A stretch of 64,000 bases of DNA, from the NCBI RefSeq assembly GCF_030264295.1, contig NZ_CP127173.1, positions 9,989,501-10,053,500 on the forward strand, read 5' to 3'. Position 1 is the first letter of the stretch; the number at the start of each line of letters is the position of its first letter. Positions 32,801 to 41,670 of the stretch are shown here, in pieces. A program made the position numbers and the translations under genes. The notes beneath the pieces are model-generated. The model was not told the origin of the DNA, did not search any database, and saw nothing but the letters and a program-made list of their open reading frames with translations. The stretch is from Amycolatopsis nalaikhensis (GTDB lineage: Bacteria; Actinomycetota; Actinomycetes; Mycobacteriales; Pseudonocardiaceae).

Positions 32801-34324
32801 TCAGCCGCTGAGCGCGGGGCCCTTCGGGGCCGCGTCCCACTGGGCGTCGGTCACCGGGCGGCTCGCCGACCCGTTCAGCGTCAGCACCCCCGCGTCCGGG
32901 ACGCGCCACAGGCGGTGGTCGTCGAGCACCAGCGCGTACCCCCGGCCCGGGGCCGCCAGCGCCTCCGCCGATGACCGCAACCTCGCCGCCACCGGCAACG
33001 CCGCCACCGCCGACGGGGCCTTCTCCAGCAGCTCCCCCGCCAGGGCCACCGCCACCGCGCGGCGGTCGACCCGGACCTGCTTGCCCTCGCGGACCAGGTC
33101 CATCGTGCGCTCCGGCGAGGGCATCGTGACCCCGTCGAACGCCTTCGCCACCCGGGACGGCGTCGCGCACGCCTGGCTGCCCAGCAGGTCCAGCCCGAAG
33201 TGCCGCAGCGCGGTCGGGGCCGCCGCGCCGCCGATCGCCGTCGCGCGGACCACGTCGAACGGCACCCGGTCGCACGGGTCCGCCGACGACAGCGGCGCGT
33301 GCCCGTCCGGGCGGCGCACCAGCCCCGGCCCCTCCTTCCACGGCCCGGCGATCACCACCGGCTGGTACGGGTGCTCCGCGAAGTCCGCCGTCCAGAACGT
33401 CAGCGTCGTCCCGGCGTCGGTCTCGTGCGCGATGACGAACGCGTCCAGCGCGCCCACCCACATCAGGTCCGCGCTGAACCCCTCCACCACCGAGCGCGTC
33501 CGCGCCGTCGCGGTCGACGCCACCGGCACGAACCCGCCGACGTCGAGCGCCTGCACCCCGGAGCCGAACGCCGGGTCCGGGGACCGCAGCACGAACTGCC
33601 CCGCGCCGTTCCACTCCGCGGCGCGGCCGGTCGTGTCGGTGAACATCAGGTAGAACCAGCCGTCGAGGTACACCGCCGACGGCTGGCCCGCGCCGTAGAC
33701 GTTGTCGCGGTGCACGTCGTGCGACGGGCCGAGGATCGGGCGCCCACCGGCCGCGCGCGTCCAGTGGACGCCGTCCGTGCTGGTCGCGAGCCCGATGGCG
33801 TTGCCGAGCGCGTGGTCGCCGGCCGCGCCGGTGTAGTACAGGTAGTACGTCGAGCCGACCCGCAGCACCGACGGGTCGCACGTGTGCATGCCGTCGAAGT
33901 TGCCGGGCGCGCCGGAGAACACGGCCGCCGGGATGCCGCCGCCCGGCGCGGTGAACGGCCCGTCGATCGACTGCGCCTGGGCGTACAGGATGTCGTCGCC
34001 CGCCGGGCCGGCGCCGCCGTACTGGCTGCACCACCACATCCGCGTCTGCCCCCGGTCGAGCATCACGGACGGCCCGTAGTTGTAGACGGCGTCCGCCCCA
34101 CCGGCGGCGATCACGCCACCACTCTGGCGGGGGTCACCCGAAGGGAGTTTGACGTCGACCGGACGCGGCGGCGCGGCAGTCTTCCCGCCCGCGATGGCGG
34201 GCTGCTCCCCCGCCGCTTGCGGCTGGGCGTAACCCTCGGTGCACCCCGCGAGCAGTACGGCCGCCAGGACACTGACGAGGAAGGCACGAGCGGGTCGCCG
34301 ACCCCCACGACGAACAGGGTGCAC
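32801..34324 (-). CDS. Lipoprotein with a GH43/beta-xylosidase-like propeller
   Basis: A 507-residue secreted lipoprotein. Signal peptide ends with lipobox LLAGC (about residue 28). The next 270 residues have repeating blades with W/Y/D patterns (GPSVMLDRGQTRMWWCSQYG, DGMHTCDPSVLRVGSTYYLYYT, GQPSAVYLDGWFYLMFTD) like the five-bladed propeller of glycosyl hydrolases and related sugar-binding domains. The catalytic triad of GH43 is not confidently traced. The last 150 residues look separate and end with a beta-rich stretch. Start codon is GTG. Confidence 0.75.
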   Translation of the reverse strand: MHPVRRGGRRPARAFLVSVLAAVLLAGCTEGYAQPQAAGEQPAIAGGKTAAPPRPVDVKLPSGDPRQSGGVIAAGGADAVYNYGPSVMLDRGQTRMWWCSQYGGAGPAGDDILYAQAQSIDGPFTAPGGGIPAAVFSGAPGNFDGMHTCDPSVLRVGSTYYLYYTGAAGDHALGNAIGLATSTDGVHWTRAAGGRPILGPSHDVHRDNVYGAGQPSAVYLDGWFYLMFTDTTGRAAEWNGAGQFVLRSPDPAFGSGVQALDVGGFVPVASTATARTRSVVEGFSADLMWVGALDAFVIAHETDAGTTLTFWTADFAEHPYQPVVIAGPWKEGPGLVRRPDGHAPLSSADPCDRVPFDVVRATAIGGAAAPTALRHFGLDLLGSQACATPSRVAKAFDGVTMPSPERTMDLVREGKQVRVDRRAVAVALAGELLEKAPSAVAALPVAARLRSSAEALAAPGRGYALVLDDHRLWRVPDAGVLTLNGSASRPVTDAQWDAAPKGPALSG

Positions 34325-34345
34325 GGCATCGAAGTGTAGCGAGAC

Positions 34346-35278
34346 CTAACCTGTCCGGGTGATGACGCTCCCGGTCGGCGGTCCCTCGATCGCGACCAGC
34401 TCGACCTCGAACCCCGCGTCGTTCTCCAGGTAAGCCGCGTAGTGGGCGTCTCCGCCCGCATACGGGTACCGGTCGGCGAACATCGGCCGCCAGCCGTGCT
34501 CGGTCGCGCGCGTCGCCAGCTCGTCGACGCGGGCGCGGGTGTCCACGTGCAGAGCCAGGTGGTTCAGCCCCGGCCGGGTGCGCTCGTGCTCCGCCGCGCT
34601 CAGCGCGGGGGAAGCCTCGACCACGAGGTACGTCCCGCCGAGCCGCCAGCTGACTCCGGCGGGCCACCGCTGGAACGCCCGCCAGCCGAGCTCGCCGAGC
34701 AGCCAGCCCCAGCTGCGTTCGGCCGCGGCGAGGTCCGGCACCCACAGCTCGATGTGGTGCGCCCGCCCGTGGACGGCGGGCAGCGCGACGAGCACGCGGT
34801 GCAGGTCGCCGTAGTGCACGCCGCCGCCGACGTCGAGGAAACCCAGCCGCCCGGCCACTTTCCGGCTCGCGGCGTTGTTTTCGTGCACCAGCGCCCAGAC
34901 CGCCGGGAGCCCGAGCGCGTCGAGCCCGTGGTCCAGCACGGCGCGGGCGGCCTCGGACGCGAGGCCCTGCCCGGCGTGCGCGCTCGCGACGTAGTAGCCC
35001 AGCTCGGCCACCCCGCCCGGCAGCTCCGACGACGGCCGCAGGTGCGCGACGCCGATCACCTCGCCGTCGCGCTCGATCACCCAGTGCCCCTGCCCGGCCG
35101 GCCCGCGGTAGGCCAGCCGCCGGTCCACCATCGCATTCGCCGCGGCCGGGTCCGAGAAGTCGGCCGCGAAGAACCGGCTCATCTCCGGATCGGAGAAGAC
35201 CTTCACGACGGCGTCGCGGTCGGCCTCGACGAGCTGCCGCAGCCGCAGCCGCGGGGTGGTGAGCTGCGGCAGGCTCAT
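34346..35278 (-). CDS. GNAT acetyltransferase fused to a VOC (glyoxalase-like) domain
   Basis: 310 residues. Residues 1-165 form a RimJ/RimL-type GNAT domain (TPRLRLRQLVEADRDAVV, VAELGYYVASAHAGQGLASEA, VHENNAASRKVAGRLGF). Residues 175-300 form a VOC domain (HHIELWVPDLAAAERSWG, LNHLALHVDT, NDAGFEVELVA). The VOC half retains paired His/Glu positions that could bind metal. The ATG start overlaps the aroQ stop (ATGA). Substrate unknown; a role in self-protection or antibiotic tailoring is possible but untested. Confidence 0.85.
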   Translation of the reverse strand: MSLPQLTTPRLRLRQLVEADRDAVVKVFSDPEMSRFFAADFSDPAAANAMVDRRLAYRGPAGQGHWVIERDGEVIGVAHLRPSSELPGGVAELGYYVASAHAGQGLASEAARAVLDHGLDALGLPAVWALVHENNAASRKVAGRLGFLDVGGGVHYGDLHRVLVALPAVHGRAHHIELWVPDLAAAERSWGWLLGELGWRAFQRWPAGVSWRLGGTYLVVEASPALSAAEHERTRPGLNHLALHVDTRARVDELATRATEHGWRPMFADRYPYAGGDAHYAAYLENDAGFEVELVAIEGPPTGSVITRTG

Positions 35279-35706
35279 CCCGGGTGGGCGGCGAGCCAGC
35301 GCAGTGCCAGGGGGTAGCCGTCGACGCCGAGGCCCGCGATCACCGCGGTCGCGATGTCCGAGAGCACGCTGTGGTGCCGGAACGCTTCCCGCTTGTGCAC
35401 GTTCGAGATGTGCAGCTCGATCAGCGGCGCGGGCAGCTGCGCCGCGGCGTCGCGCACCGCGATCGAGTAGTGCGTCCACGCACCGGCGTTGAGCACCACC
35501 GGGTTGCCGCCGTCGGCGGCTTCGTGCAGCCAGCCGACCAGCTCACCTTCGTGGTCGGTTTGCCGGACCTCGACCTCGATCCCGAGCTCTTCGCCGGTCT
35601 TCACGCACAGCGCGGCGAGGTCGTCGTGGGTGGTCGAGCCGTAGACCGACGGCTCGCGCTTGCCCAGGCGCCCGAGGTTGGGGCCGTTGAACACGAACGC
35701 CTTCAC
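35275..35706 (-). CDS. aroQ: Type II 3-dehydroquinate dehydratase (AroQ)
   Basis: Third step of the shikimate pathway. 143 residues with family hallmarks NGPNLGRLGKREPSVYG (catalytic Arg/Tyr lid), NAGAWTHYS, and HISNVHKREAFRHHS (catalytic His). GTG start overlaps the aroB stop. Together with aroB, aroK and aroC it forms one operon. Confidence 0.95.
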   Translation of the reverse strand: MKAFVFNGPNLGRLGKREPSVYGSTTHDDLAALCVKTGEELGIEVEVRQTDHEGELVGWLHEAADGGNPVVLNAGAWTHYSIAVRDAAAQLPAPLIELHISNVHKREAFRHHSVLSDIATAVIAGLGVDGYPLALRWLAAHPG

Positions 35707-36812
35707 AGCAGCACGCTCCCGCCGCTCTTGGTGTCCTCGGCCGCGATCGCCGAGTACGCGGCGGCGAGCAACGACGGGTCCGGGCCCTCGAGCCGCCCCG
35801 GCTTCGCGAGCCCGTCGAGGACGACGAACCGCAGCACGCCCGAGCGGGTTTTCTTGTCGCCCTTCATGGTTTCGAGCAGCTGCGGCAACGCGTCGGCGTC
35901 GTACGTCGTCGGCAGGCCGAGCAGCTTCAGCACGGCGGCGTGCCGTTCGGCGGTGGCGTCGTCGAGCCGACCGGCCAGCCGCGCCAGCTCGGCCGCGAAC
36001 ACGAGTCCGACGCTCACCGCGGCGCCGTGGCGCCACCGGTACCGCTCGCGCCGCTCGATGGCGTGCCCGAGCGTGTGGCCGTAGTTGAGGATCTCCCGCA
36101 GGTCGGACTCGCGCAGGTCCGCGGCGACGACGTCGGCCTTGACCTGGATCGACCGCCGGACCAGCTCGCCCAGCACCTCGCCGGTCGCGTCGAGCGCCGC
36201 GGCCGGGTCGGCCTCGATCAGCTCGAGGATGCGCGGGTCGGCGATGAAGCCGGTCTTCACGACTTCGGCCATCCCGGCGACGAGTTCGTTGGGCGGCAGG
36301 GTTTCCAGCGTCGCGAGGTCGACGAAGACCGCGCTCGGCTCGTGGAAAACGCCGACGAGGTTTTTGCCCGCCTCGGTGTTGATGCCGGTCTTGCCGCCGA
36401 CCGCGGCGTCGACCATGCCGAGCAGCGTGGTCGGCACGTTGGCCAGCCGGACCCCGCGCATCCAGGTGCCCGCGACGAACCCGGCGAGGTCGGTGACGGC
36501 GCCGCCGCCGAGCCCGACGACGACGCCGCGCCGGTCCAGCCCGATCCGGCCGAGCACCTCCCAGCAGAAGCTCGCGACGGTGAGTGCCTTGCCGTCTTCG
36601 GCGTCGGGGATTTCGACGCGGTGCGCGTCGAGGCCCGCCGCGTTCAGCTCGTCGCGGATGGCCTCGGCGGTGGTGGTGAGCGTCGGCGGGTGGATCAGCG
36701 CGATCTTCGAGGCGTCGGCCAGGTGCTCGGTGAGGTCGCCGAGCAGGCCGCGCCCGACCACGACGTCGTAGGGGTGGGCGGTGGCGACCGGGATGCGCAC
36801 CGGGTCGGACAT
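35703..36812 (-). CDS. aroB: 3-Dehydroquinate synthase (AroB)
   Basis: Converts DAHP to dehydroquinate with NAD and zinc. 369 residues. NAD-binding GLGGGAVTDLAGFVAGTWMRG, PTTLLGMVDAAVGGKTGIN and the zinc ligand segment LNYGHTLGHAIE are present. ATG at 36812 is used: AAGGAG precedes it, while a GTG at 36824 would lie inside the aroK stop region. The aroQ start overlaps its stop. Confidence 0.95.
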   Translation of the reverse strand: MSDPVRIPVATAHPYDVVVGRGLLGDLTEHLADASKIALIHPPTLTTTAEAIRDELNAAGLDAHRVEIPDAEDGKALTVASFCWEVLGRIGLDRRGVVVGLGGGAVTDLAGFVAGTWMRGVRLANVPTTLLGMVDAAVGGKTGINTEAGKNLVGVFHEPSAVFVDLATLETLPPNELVAGMAEVVKTGFIADPRILELIEADPAAALDATGEVLGELVRRSIQVKADVVAADLRESDLREILNYGHTLGHAIERRERYRWRHGAAVSVGLVFAAELARLAGRLDDATAERHAAVLKLLGLPTTYDADALPQLLETMKGDKKTRSGVLRFVVLDGLAKPGRLEGPDPSLLAAAYSAIAAEDTKSGGSVLL

Positions 36813-36820
36813 CGGGGGGA

Positions 36821-37345
36821 TCACTCCTTGGCTTCGGCGGGGGCGAGCCGCGCGGCGAGGTCCGCGACGATCTCGGCCGGGGTGCGGTCGTCGGTGACGA
36901 CCTCGACGGTGGCGACCTCGCGGTAGACGGGCACCCGCTCGTCGAGCAGTTTCTTGAACGTGGCGCGGGGGTTCACCCCGGCCAGCAGCGGTCGCGCACT
37001 CGACAGACCGGTGCGCTGCACGCCGGCGGCGAGGCCGACGTTGAGGAACACGACGGTGTGCTCGGCCAGCCGCGCGCGGGTGCCCGGGGTGAGCGGCGCG
37101 CCGCCGCCGAGGGAGAGCACGCCGTCGTGCTCCGCCAGCGCCGTCGCGACCGCTTCTTCTTCCAGGGCGCGGAAAGCGGGTTCGCCGTCTTCCGCGAAGA
37201 TGTCGGAGATGCTGCGCCCGGCGCGCGCGACGATGTCGTCGTCACTGTCGCGGAACGCGACGCCGAGCGCCTTGGCGAGCAGCGGGCCGACGGTGCTCTT
37301 GCCCGAGCCGGGCGGCCCGACGACCACCGCGCGAGGGCTCACCAC
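36821..37345 (-). CDS. aroK: Shikimate kinase (AroK)
   Basis: A 174-residue kinase forming shikimate 3-phosphate. P-loop GPPGSGKSTVG, DSD substrate motif (RDSDDDIVARAGRSISDIF) and LGGGAPL shikimate-binding motif; the lid arginine is in the NPRATF segment. GTG start overlaps the aroC stop by several bases. Confidence 0.95.
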   Translation of the reverse strand: MVSPRAVVVGPPGSGKSTVGPLLAKALGVAFRDSDDDIVARAGRSISDIFAEDGEPAFRALEEEAVATALAEHDGVLSLGGGAPLTPGTRARLAEHTVVFLNVGLAAGVQRTGLSSARPLLAGVNPRATFKKLLDERVPVYREVATVEVVTDDRTPAEIVADLAARLAPAEAKE

Positions 37346-38526
37346 CGCTCCTCGAGGGCCTTGAGGTACGCCTCGGCGTTGCGCTTGCTCTCGGCGAGCG
37401 AGTCGCCGCCGAACTTCTCCAGCGCGGCGTCGGCGAGGACGAGCGCCACCACCGACTCCAGCACGACCCCGGCGCGCGGCACCGCGCAGACGTCCGACCG
37501 CTGATGGATGGCGACGGCGGGCTCGCCCGTCTTGACGTCCACAGTGGACAGTGCTTTGGGGACGGTCGAGATCGGCTTCATCGCGACGCGCACCCGCAGC
37601 GGCTCGCCGTTGGTGATGCCGCCTTCGAGGCCGCCCGCGCGGTTGGACCGGCGGGTGACGCCGACCGGGCCGGTGCCGCGGTCGATCTCGTCGTGCGCCT
37701 GGCTGCCCCAGCGACGGGCGGTGGTGAAGCCGTCACCGACCTCGACGCCCTTCATCGCCTGGACGCCCATCAGCGCGCCGGCCAGCCGCGCGTCGAGCCG
37801 CCGGTCCCAGTGGACGTGGGAGCCGAGGCCCGGCGGGAGGCCGTAGGCGAGCACCTCGATGACGCCGCCGACGGTGTCGCCCGCCTTCCGCACGGCGTCG
37901 ACCTCGGCGACCATCGCGTCGGTGCCCTCCTGGCTGAAGGCGCGCACCGGGCTCTCGTCGATGGCCGCGAGGTCCTCGGCCTTCGGCAGCGGACCCTCAG
38001 GGGCGTCCGCGCCGCCGATCGAGACGACGTGGCTGAGGATCTCGACGCCGAGCAGCTGCTTGAGGAAGTTGCGCGCGACGGTGCCGAGCGCGGTCCGCGA
38101 CGCCGTCTCGCGGGCGCTGGCGCGCTCGAGGACGGGGCGGGCCTCGTCGAAGCCGTACTTCTGCATGCCGGGCAGGTCCGCGTGGCCCGGGCGGGGCCGG
38201 GTGAGCGGCTCGTTGCGCGCGAGGCCTTCGAGGACCTGCGGGTCGACCGGGTCGGCCGCCATGACCTGCTCCCACTTGGGCCACTCGGCGTTCTCGATCT
38301 GGATCGCGACCGGGCCGCCCTGGGTGAGGCCGTGGCGGACGCCGCCGAGGAACTCGATGTGGTCGGTCTCGAAGCCCATCCGCGGGCTGCGCCCGAAGCC
38401 GAGGCGGCGCCGGGCGAGCTGCTCGGTGACGTCGGCGGTGGTGACGCCGACGCCGGCGGGCATGCCTTCGAGCACGGCGGCCAGCGCGGGTCCGTGCGAT
38501 TCACCTGCGGTGATCCAGCGCAACAT
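37339..38526 (-). CDS. aroC: Chorismate synthase (AroC)
   Basis: Makes chorismate from EPSP with reduced FMN; the last shared step. 395 residues; family signatures are GESHGPAL near the start, RPGHADLPGMQKYGFDEARPVLERASARET, and GGLEGGITNGEP. It is the first gene of aroC-aroK-aroB-aroQ. aroE lies apart at 52.2 kb. ATG start. Confidence 0.96.
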   Translation of the reverse strand: MLRWITAGESHGPALAAVLEGMPAGVGVTTADVTEQLARRRLGFGRSPRMGFETDHIEFLGGVRHGLTQGGPVAIQIENAEWPKWEQVMAADPVDPQVLEGLARNEPLTRPRPGHADLPGMQKYGFDEARPVLERASARETASRTALGTVARNFLKQLLGVEILSHVVSIGGADAPEGPLPKAEDLAAIDESPVRAFSQEGTDAMVAEVDAVRKAGDTVGGVIEVLAYGLPPGLGSHVHWDRRLDARLAGALMGVQAMKGVEVGDGFTTARRWGSQAHDEIDRGTGPVGVTRRSNRAGGLEGGITNGEPLRVRVAMKPISTVPKALSTVDVKTGEPAVAIHQRSDVCAVPRAGVVLESVVALVLADAALEKFGGDSLAESKRNAEAYLKALEERW

Positions 38527-38574
38527 GGCGTCAATCCTGTCACGGGCGCGGTGCGGGGCGGGACGTGCCTCCGG

Positions 38575-39186
38575 TCACGGCGCACCGGGGAAGACGGCGC
38601 ACAGCCAGGTGGCGGTGAGCAGGGCGGGTCCGTGGGGCACGCGGTGGGTTCCGGTGGCGATCGCGGTGGCGAGGCTGAGGAGGGCGGCCAGCACCGCGGC
38701 GACGGCGAGCGCGGGCCAGCCGACCGCCCCCAGCACGGCACCGAGGCTGCCGGACAGCTTGACGTCACCGGCGCCGATGCTCCCCGGTTTCGCCCGGTGG
38801 ACCAGGGCGTGGGCGCCGCCGAAGAGCAGGGCTCCGGCGGTGGCGCGGATCGCCAGGGCTGGGCCGCCACCGCCGAGTGCGGCTGCGCCGATCGCGGCGC
38901 CGAGGAGAGGGTAGGCGGAGAGGGTGAGGACATCCGGCAGCCGGAGGTGTCTCAGGTCGGCGAGGGCGAGCGGGACGGCCAGGACGGTGAGCAGGACGGG
39001 TATCGGCAGCCACCAGGTGGGTCTGCCGCCGGTTTGGCCGAGGAGGGTGACGGTCGTTACGCCGAGGGCCGTCAGGATCGCCGCCGGGATCGCGGGGATC
39101 GGTGCCTCGGCGCGTTTCAGGAGCGTCGTGGTGAGGGGTGCGGCGGCTGCCGTCGTGGTCGTGGTGAGGAGGATCGGGGAGGTCAT
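38575..39186 (-). CDS. A24 prepilin peptidase-like membrane protein
   Basis: A 203-residue protein with about six membrane helices. It keeps the second aspartate motif, GAGDVKLSGSLGAVLG, of type IV prepilin peptidases (GxGDxK), and has one possible Asp in LADLRHLRLPDVL as the first. The N-terminal cysteine/methylase domain of full-length PilD is missing, as is typical of short actinobacterial A24 proteases serving Flp/Tad pili. No pilin gene is in the window. Confidence 0.82.
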   Translation of the reverse strand: MTSPILLTTTTTAAAAPLTTTLLKRAEAPIPAIPAAILTALGVTTVTLLGQTGGRPTWWLPIPVLLTVLAVPLALADLRHLRLPDVLTLSAYPLLGAAIGAAALGGGGPALAIRATAGALLFGGAHALVHRAKPGSIGAGDVKLSGSLGAVLGAVGWPALAVAAVLAALLSLATAIATGTHRVPHGPALLTATWLCAVFPGAP

Positions 39187-39531
39187 GTCCCCAGCGTGCT
39201 GGGCGGGGTTGAGCTGGGCAAATGTCGGTTGCCGCGAACGGAAGGTTCGCGACGTTTTCGGCCCGTTTTCACTCCTGTGAGCGACGATTTCGGGCGGGTT
39301 TGGGTCGGGTGTTCGCGGCCTCGGACAGGTGACGAACGGCCGTGCGGGGCGGCTCGCGCGGCCGGGTACCCGGGCGAGCTGAAGGGGACGTTCCTCTCAT
39401 CTGATGCGGTGAAGGGTCCTTTCCTCGCATCTGATGCGAGGAAAGGACCCTTCAGCCCACCTCGGCGGGGTGCCGAAGCAGGCGGGCTCGTCCGGGACCC
39501 CCTGCGCCCCGGACGAGCCACCCACCCCCGG
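39187..39531. other. 345-bp gap without a gene
   Basis: Between the prepilin peptidase-like gene and the anti-sigma gene, both minus strand. It holds the family B palindrome at 39378-39456. A short stretch of low-GC sequence near 39230-39290 (CGTTTTCGGCCCGTTTTCACTCC) is compatible with a promoter region for the prepilin peptidase gene, but no -10/-35 pair is convincing. I see no coding sequence in it. Confidence 0.6.
39378..39456. repeat. Palindromic element, family B, copy 2
   Basis: A perfect 20-bp stem (39411-39430 with 39434-39453, loop CTG) preceded by a second left arm GCTGAAGGGG (39378-39387) that can compete for CCCTTCAGC. Same organisation as the copy at 16812. It follows the anti-sigma gene on the minus strand, where it could act as a strong terminator. 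Confidence 0.85.
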
Positions 39532-40173
39532 TCACAAGGTCAACCGCAGCAACGGGCGCCCGCTCCCCCCGCGCACCTCCAGCGCCGCCAGGTCCGACCG
39601 CTGCAGCGCCGTGCCGATCACGATGCGGGCCGTGTTGTCCGGGACCGCCTTCCACGTCGCCAGCTGCGTCTCCTCCCCCGACCTCGAGATCGCCACCAGC
39701 ACGTACTCCCCGCCACTGCGGCCGCCCGTGTAGCTGCACGACATGTCGACCTGCGTGCCCCACGCGAACGTGTCCAGGCGGGCGTCCGCGCGGACCGGGA
39801 ACTCGCCCAGCGCCGTCATCGCCACCGATGGCGGCGGCTGGGGCGCGGGCCACGCCGCCACCACGCCCAGCGCCACGCACGCCGACACCGCCAGTGCCGC
39901 CGACGCCGACGTCACCGCCACCCGGATCCGACGTCCTCGGCGGACTCGCCGAAGCATCGCCGGGAGCAGCGATGGCGGGGGCGGACCCGCGTCGAACGCC
40001 ACCGAAGGCGCGTCGACCCTGGCCAGCAACCCCGGCAGGCCCGCCAGCTCGCGGACCGAAGCCGCGCAGCGGTCGCACGTCGCCAAGTGCGCTTCGAACC
40101 GCTGGCGGTCCTCGGGGGACAGCGCTCCCAGCACGTACGCCGCGTCGAATGTCGCGAACGGGTCTTCGCTCAC
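39532..40173 (-). CDS. Zinc-binding anti-sigma factor (RskA/ZAS-like)
   Basis: 213 residues. The N-terminal anti-sigma domain contains H-X3-C-X2-C (EAHLATCDRCAAS), the ZAS zinc motif; one membrane helix follows at about residues 95-115 (VTSASAALAVSACVALGVVAAW), and the last 95 residues face outside as a RskA-type domain (DTFAWGTQVDMSCSYTGG). It should hold the adjacent sigma factor inactive until a signal. GTG start overlaps the sigma stop (GTGA). Confidence 0.88.
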   Translation of the reverse strand: MSEDPFATFDAAYVLGALSPEDRQRFEAHLATCDRCAASVRELAGLPGLLARVDAPSVAFDAGPPPPSLLPAMLRRVRRGRRIRVAVTSASAALAVSACVALGVVAAWPAPQPPPSVAMTALGEFPVRADARLDTFAWGTQVDMSCSYTGGRSGGEYVLVAISRSGEETQLATWKAVPDNTARIVIGTALQRSDLAALEVRGGSGRPLLRLTL

Positions 40174-40682
40174 TGGGTCACCCCCCTCTCCTCCAGCACC
40201 AGCCGCAACGCGCGCAACGCGTAGTGCGTGCGCGACTTCACCGTTCCCTCGGCCACTCCCAGCCGCAGCGCCGCGTCGGCGACCGAATAGCCCTGGAAGT
40301 AGCACAGCACCAGCACTTCGCGGTGGCGCTCGGACAGCTCGGCGAGCGCCTCGGCCACCAGCCAGCCCTGCACCGCGCGGTCCGTGCCGTCGGCGACCGC
40401 GCGTTCCGGGGGCCGGTCCGTCACCACCTCGGAGCGGGCCGACGCCGACCGCCAGCCGTCGATCGCGATGCGGCGCGCGACCGTGAACAGCCACGCCCGC
40501 GCCGAGCCCTGCGACTGGTCCAGCACCGCCGTCGACCGCCAGGCCCGCAGCAGCGTCTCCTGGACGACGTCCTCGGCGCGGATCCGGTCGCCGGAGGTCA
40601 GGTGGAGCGCGTACGACCACAGCGCGGCCGAATGCTCCTCGTGCAGCGCGCGCATCAGCGCGTCTTCGGCGACTTCCTTCAC
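40170..40682 (-). CDS. ECF sigma factor
   Basis: A 170-residue sigma factor. Region 2 occupies about residues 10-80 (LWSYALHLTSGDRIRAEDVVQETLLRAW, then ARAWLFTVARRIAIDGWRS), region 4 residues 110-165 (LSERHREVLVLCYFQGYSVADAALRLGVAEGTVKSR). GTG start. Cognate to the overlapping anti-sigma gene. It resembles SigL/SigK-type ECFs controlled by membrane anti-sigmas; the regulon is unknown. Confidence 0.9.
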   Translation of the reverse strand: MKEVAEDALMRALHEEHSAALWSYALHLTSGDRIRAEDVVQETLLRAWRSTAVLDQSQGSARAWLFTVARRIAIDGWRSASARSEVVTDRPPERAVADGTDRAVQGWLVAEALAELSERHREVLVLCYFQGYSVADAALRLGVAEGTVKSRTHYALRALRLVLEERGVTQ

Positions 40683-40692
40683 CGGCGCGGAC

Positions 40693-41061
40693 CTAGACCG
40701 CGGCGCGGCGCCGGTCCTTCACGAACATCAGCGCCAGCCCGCCCACGATGCACACCGACTCGGTGATCACACCCCAGTACTCCGGCTGGCTGTTGAACTG
40801 GTCGTGGTTCCCGGCGAACCCGACCGTCGCGGCCAGTACGTACGCGCCCAGCGTCAGCACCCCGAACCCGACCGCGCCCAGCGCCGGCAGCCAGTGCCGC
40901 CAGGCCAGCACCGCGATCGCGATGACCAGCCCGCCGATCGCGTCGAGGAGGAACAGCGGGCCGACGATGCCCGGGTAGTCCTCCGTCCACAGGAAGTAGT
41001 GCACGCCCGCCGAGCCGAGCAGCGCGGCCGCCACGACGATGCGCAGAACCCATCCCACCAT
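40693..41061 (-). CDS. Four-helix membrane protein of unknown function
   Basis: 122 residues. Four hydrophobic segments (about 3-20, 31-51, 59-81, 95-113) and a basic C terminus KDRRRAAV. GGAGGAACG stands upstream of the ATG. It lies 10 bp upstream of the ECF sigma gene in the same direction and could be co-transcribed with it. Not recognised beyond a small integral membrane protein. Confidence 0.65.
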   Translation of the reverse strand: MVGWVLRIVVAAALLGSAGVHYFLWTEDYPGIVGPLFLLDAIGGLVIAIAVLAWRHWLPALGAVGFGVLTLGAYVLAATVGFAGNHDQFNSQPEYWGVITESVCIVGGLALMFVKDRRRAAV

Positions 41062-41166
41062 GATCGTTCCTCCACTCCACACCCACTCGGGTCTATACAC
41101 GGAACGGAGGCCGATCCGGTTCACCGGCGATTGAACCGAACCGGTGTCGATCTCGTTCAGTAGGGC

Positions 41167-41601
41167 ATGACTGCCGAACTGCACTCCCGCCGCACCGTCC
41201 TGACCACGGGTGCCGCCGTCGCCGGTGCCGCCGTCGGCGCCGTCGCGCTCTCCGCCTGCTCGTCCGACGACGGGAAGCCGGGCACCGCGCAGGCGCCGAT
41301 CGCCGCCGGGACGCCGCTGGTCGCGCTGGCCGACGTCCCGGTCGGGCAGGCGAAGGCCGCCAAGGCGCCGGACGGCTCCGACGTGATCGTGGCCCGGACG
41401 TCCGAGTCGGCCTGCGCCGCGTTCAGCGCGATCTGCACGCACCAGGGCTGCACGGTCGCGCCGAAGGGCGCCGACCTGGTCTGCCCGTGCCACGGCTCGG
41501 TGTTCAACGCGCTCACCGGCGAGGTCAAGCAGGGCCCGGCGAACAAGCCGCTGCCGAGCGTGCCGGTCAAGGTCGAGAACGGGAAGGTCGTCGCCGGCTG
41601 A
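41167..41601 (+). CDS. Rieske [2Fe-2S] protein, Tat-exported lipoprotein
   Basis: 144 residues. Tat motif SRRTVLTTG, hydrophobic core, and a lipobox LSAC with Cys31 at the processing site. The Rieske cluster ligands are C90-X-H92 and C106-X2-H109, with the disulphide pair C95/C108 in CTHQGC and CPCHG. This type is often an electron carrier or a ferredoxin-like domain in secreted oxidases; no oxidase partner is next door. Possible redox partner of membrane quinones (inference). It ends at a strong terminator. Confidence 0.9.
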   Translation: MTAELHSRRTVLTTGAAVAGAAVGAVALSACSSDDGKPGTAQAPIAAGTPLVALADVPVGQAKAAKAPDGSDVIVARTSESACAAFSAICTHQGCTVAPKGADLVCPCHGSVFNALTGEVKQGPANKPLPSVPVKVENGKVVAG

Positions 41602-41616
41602 CGAGCCGGGCGGCGC

Positions 41617-41654
41617 GAAGGGCCCTTGCGGACGTCCGTCCACAAGGGCCCTTC
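41617..41654. terminator. Bidirectional terminator between Rieske gene and EIIA
   Basis: GAAGGGCCCTTG (41617-41628) and CAAGGGCCCTTC (41643-41654) form a perfect 12-bp stem between convergent genes. Confidence 0.82.
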
Positions 41655-41670
41655 GTGTGACAGAAAGACC

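Noticed and set aside
37504..40224. An open frame of 906 codons across aroC, the prepilin peptidase gene and the anti-sigma gene
   Set aside because: Composed of antisense shadow stretches joined by the palindrome region. No family motifs.
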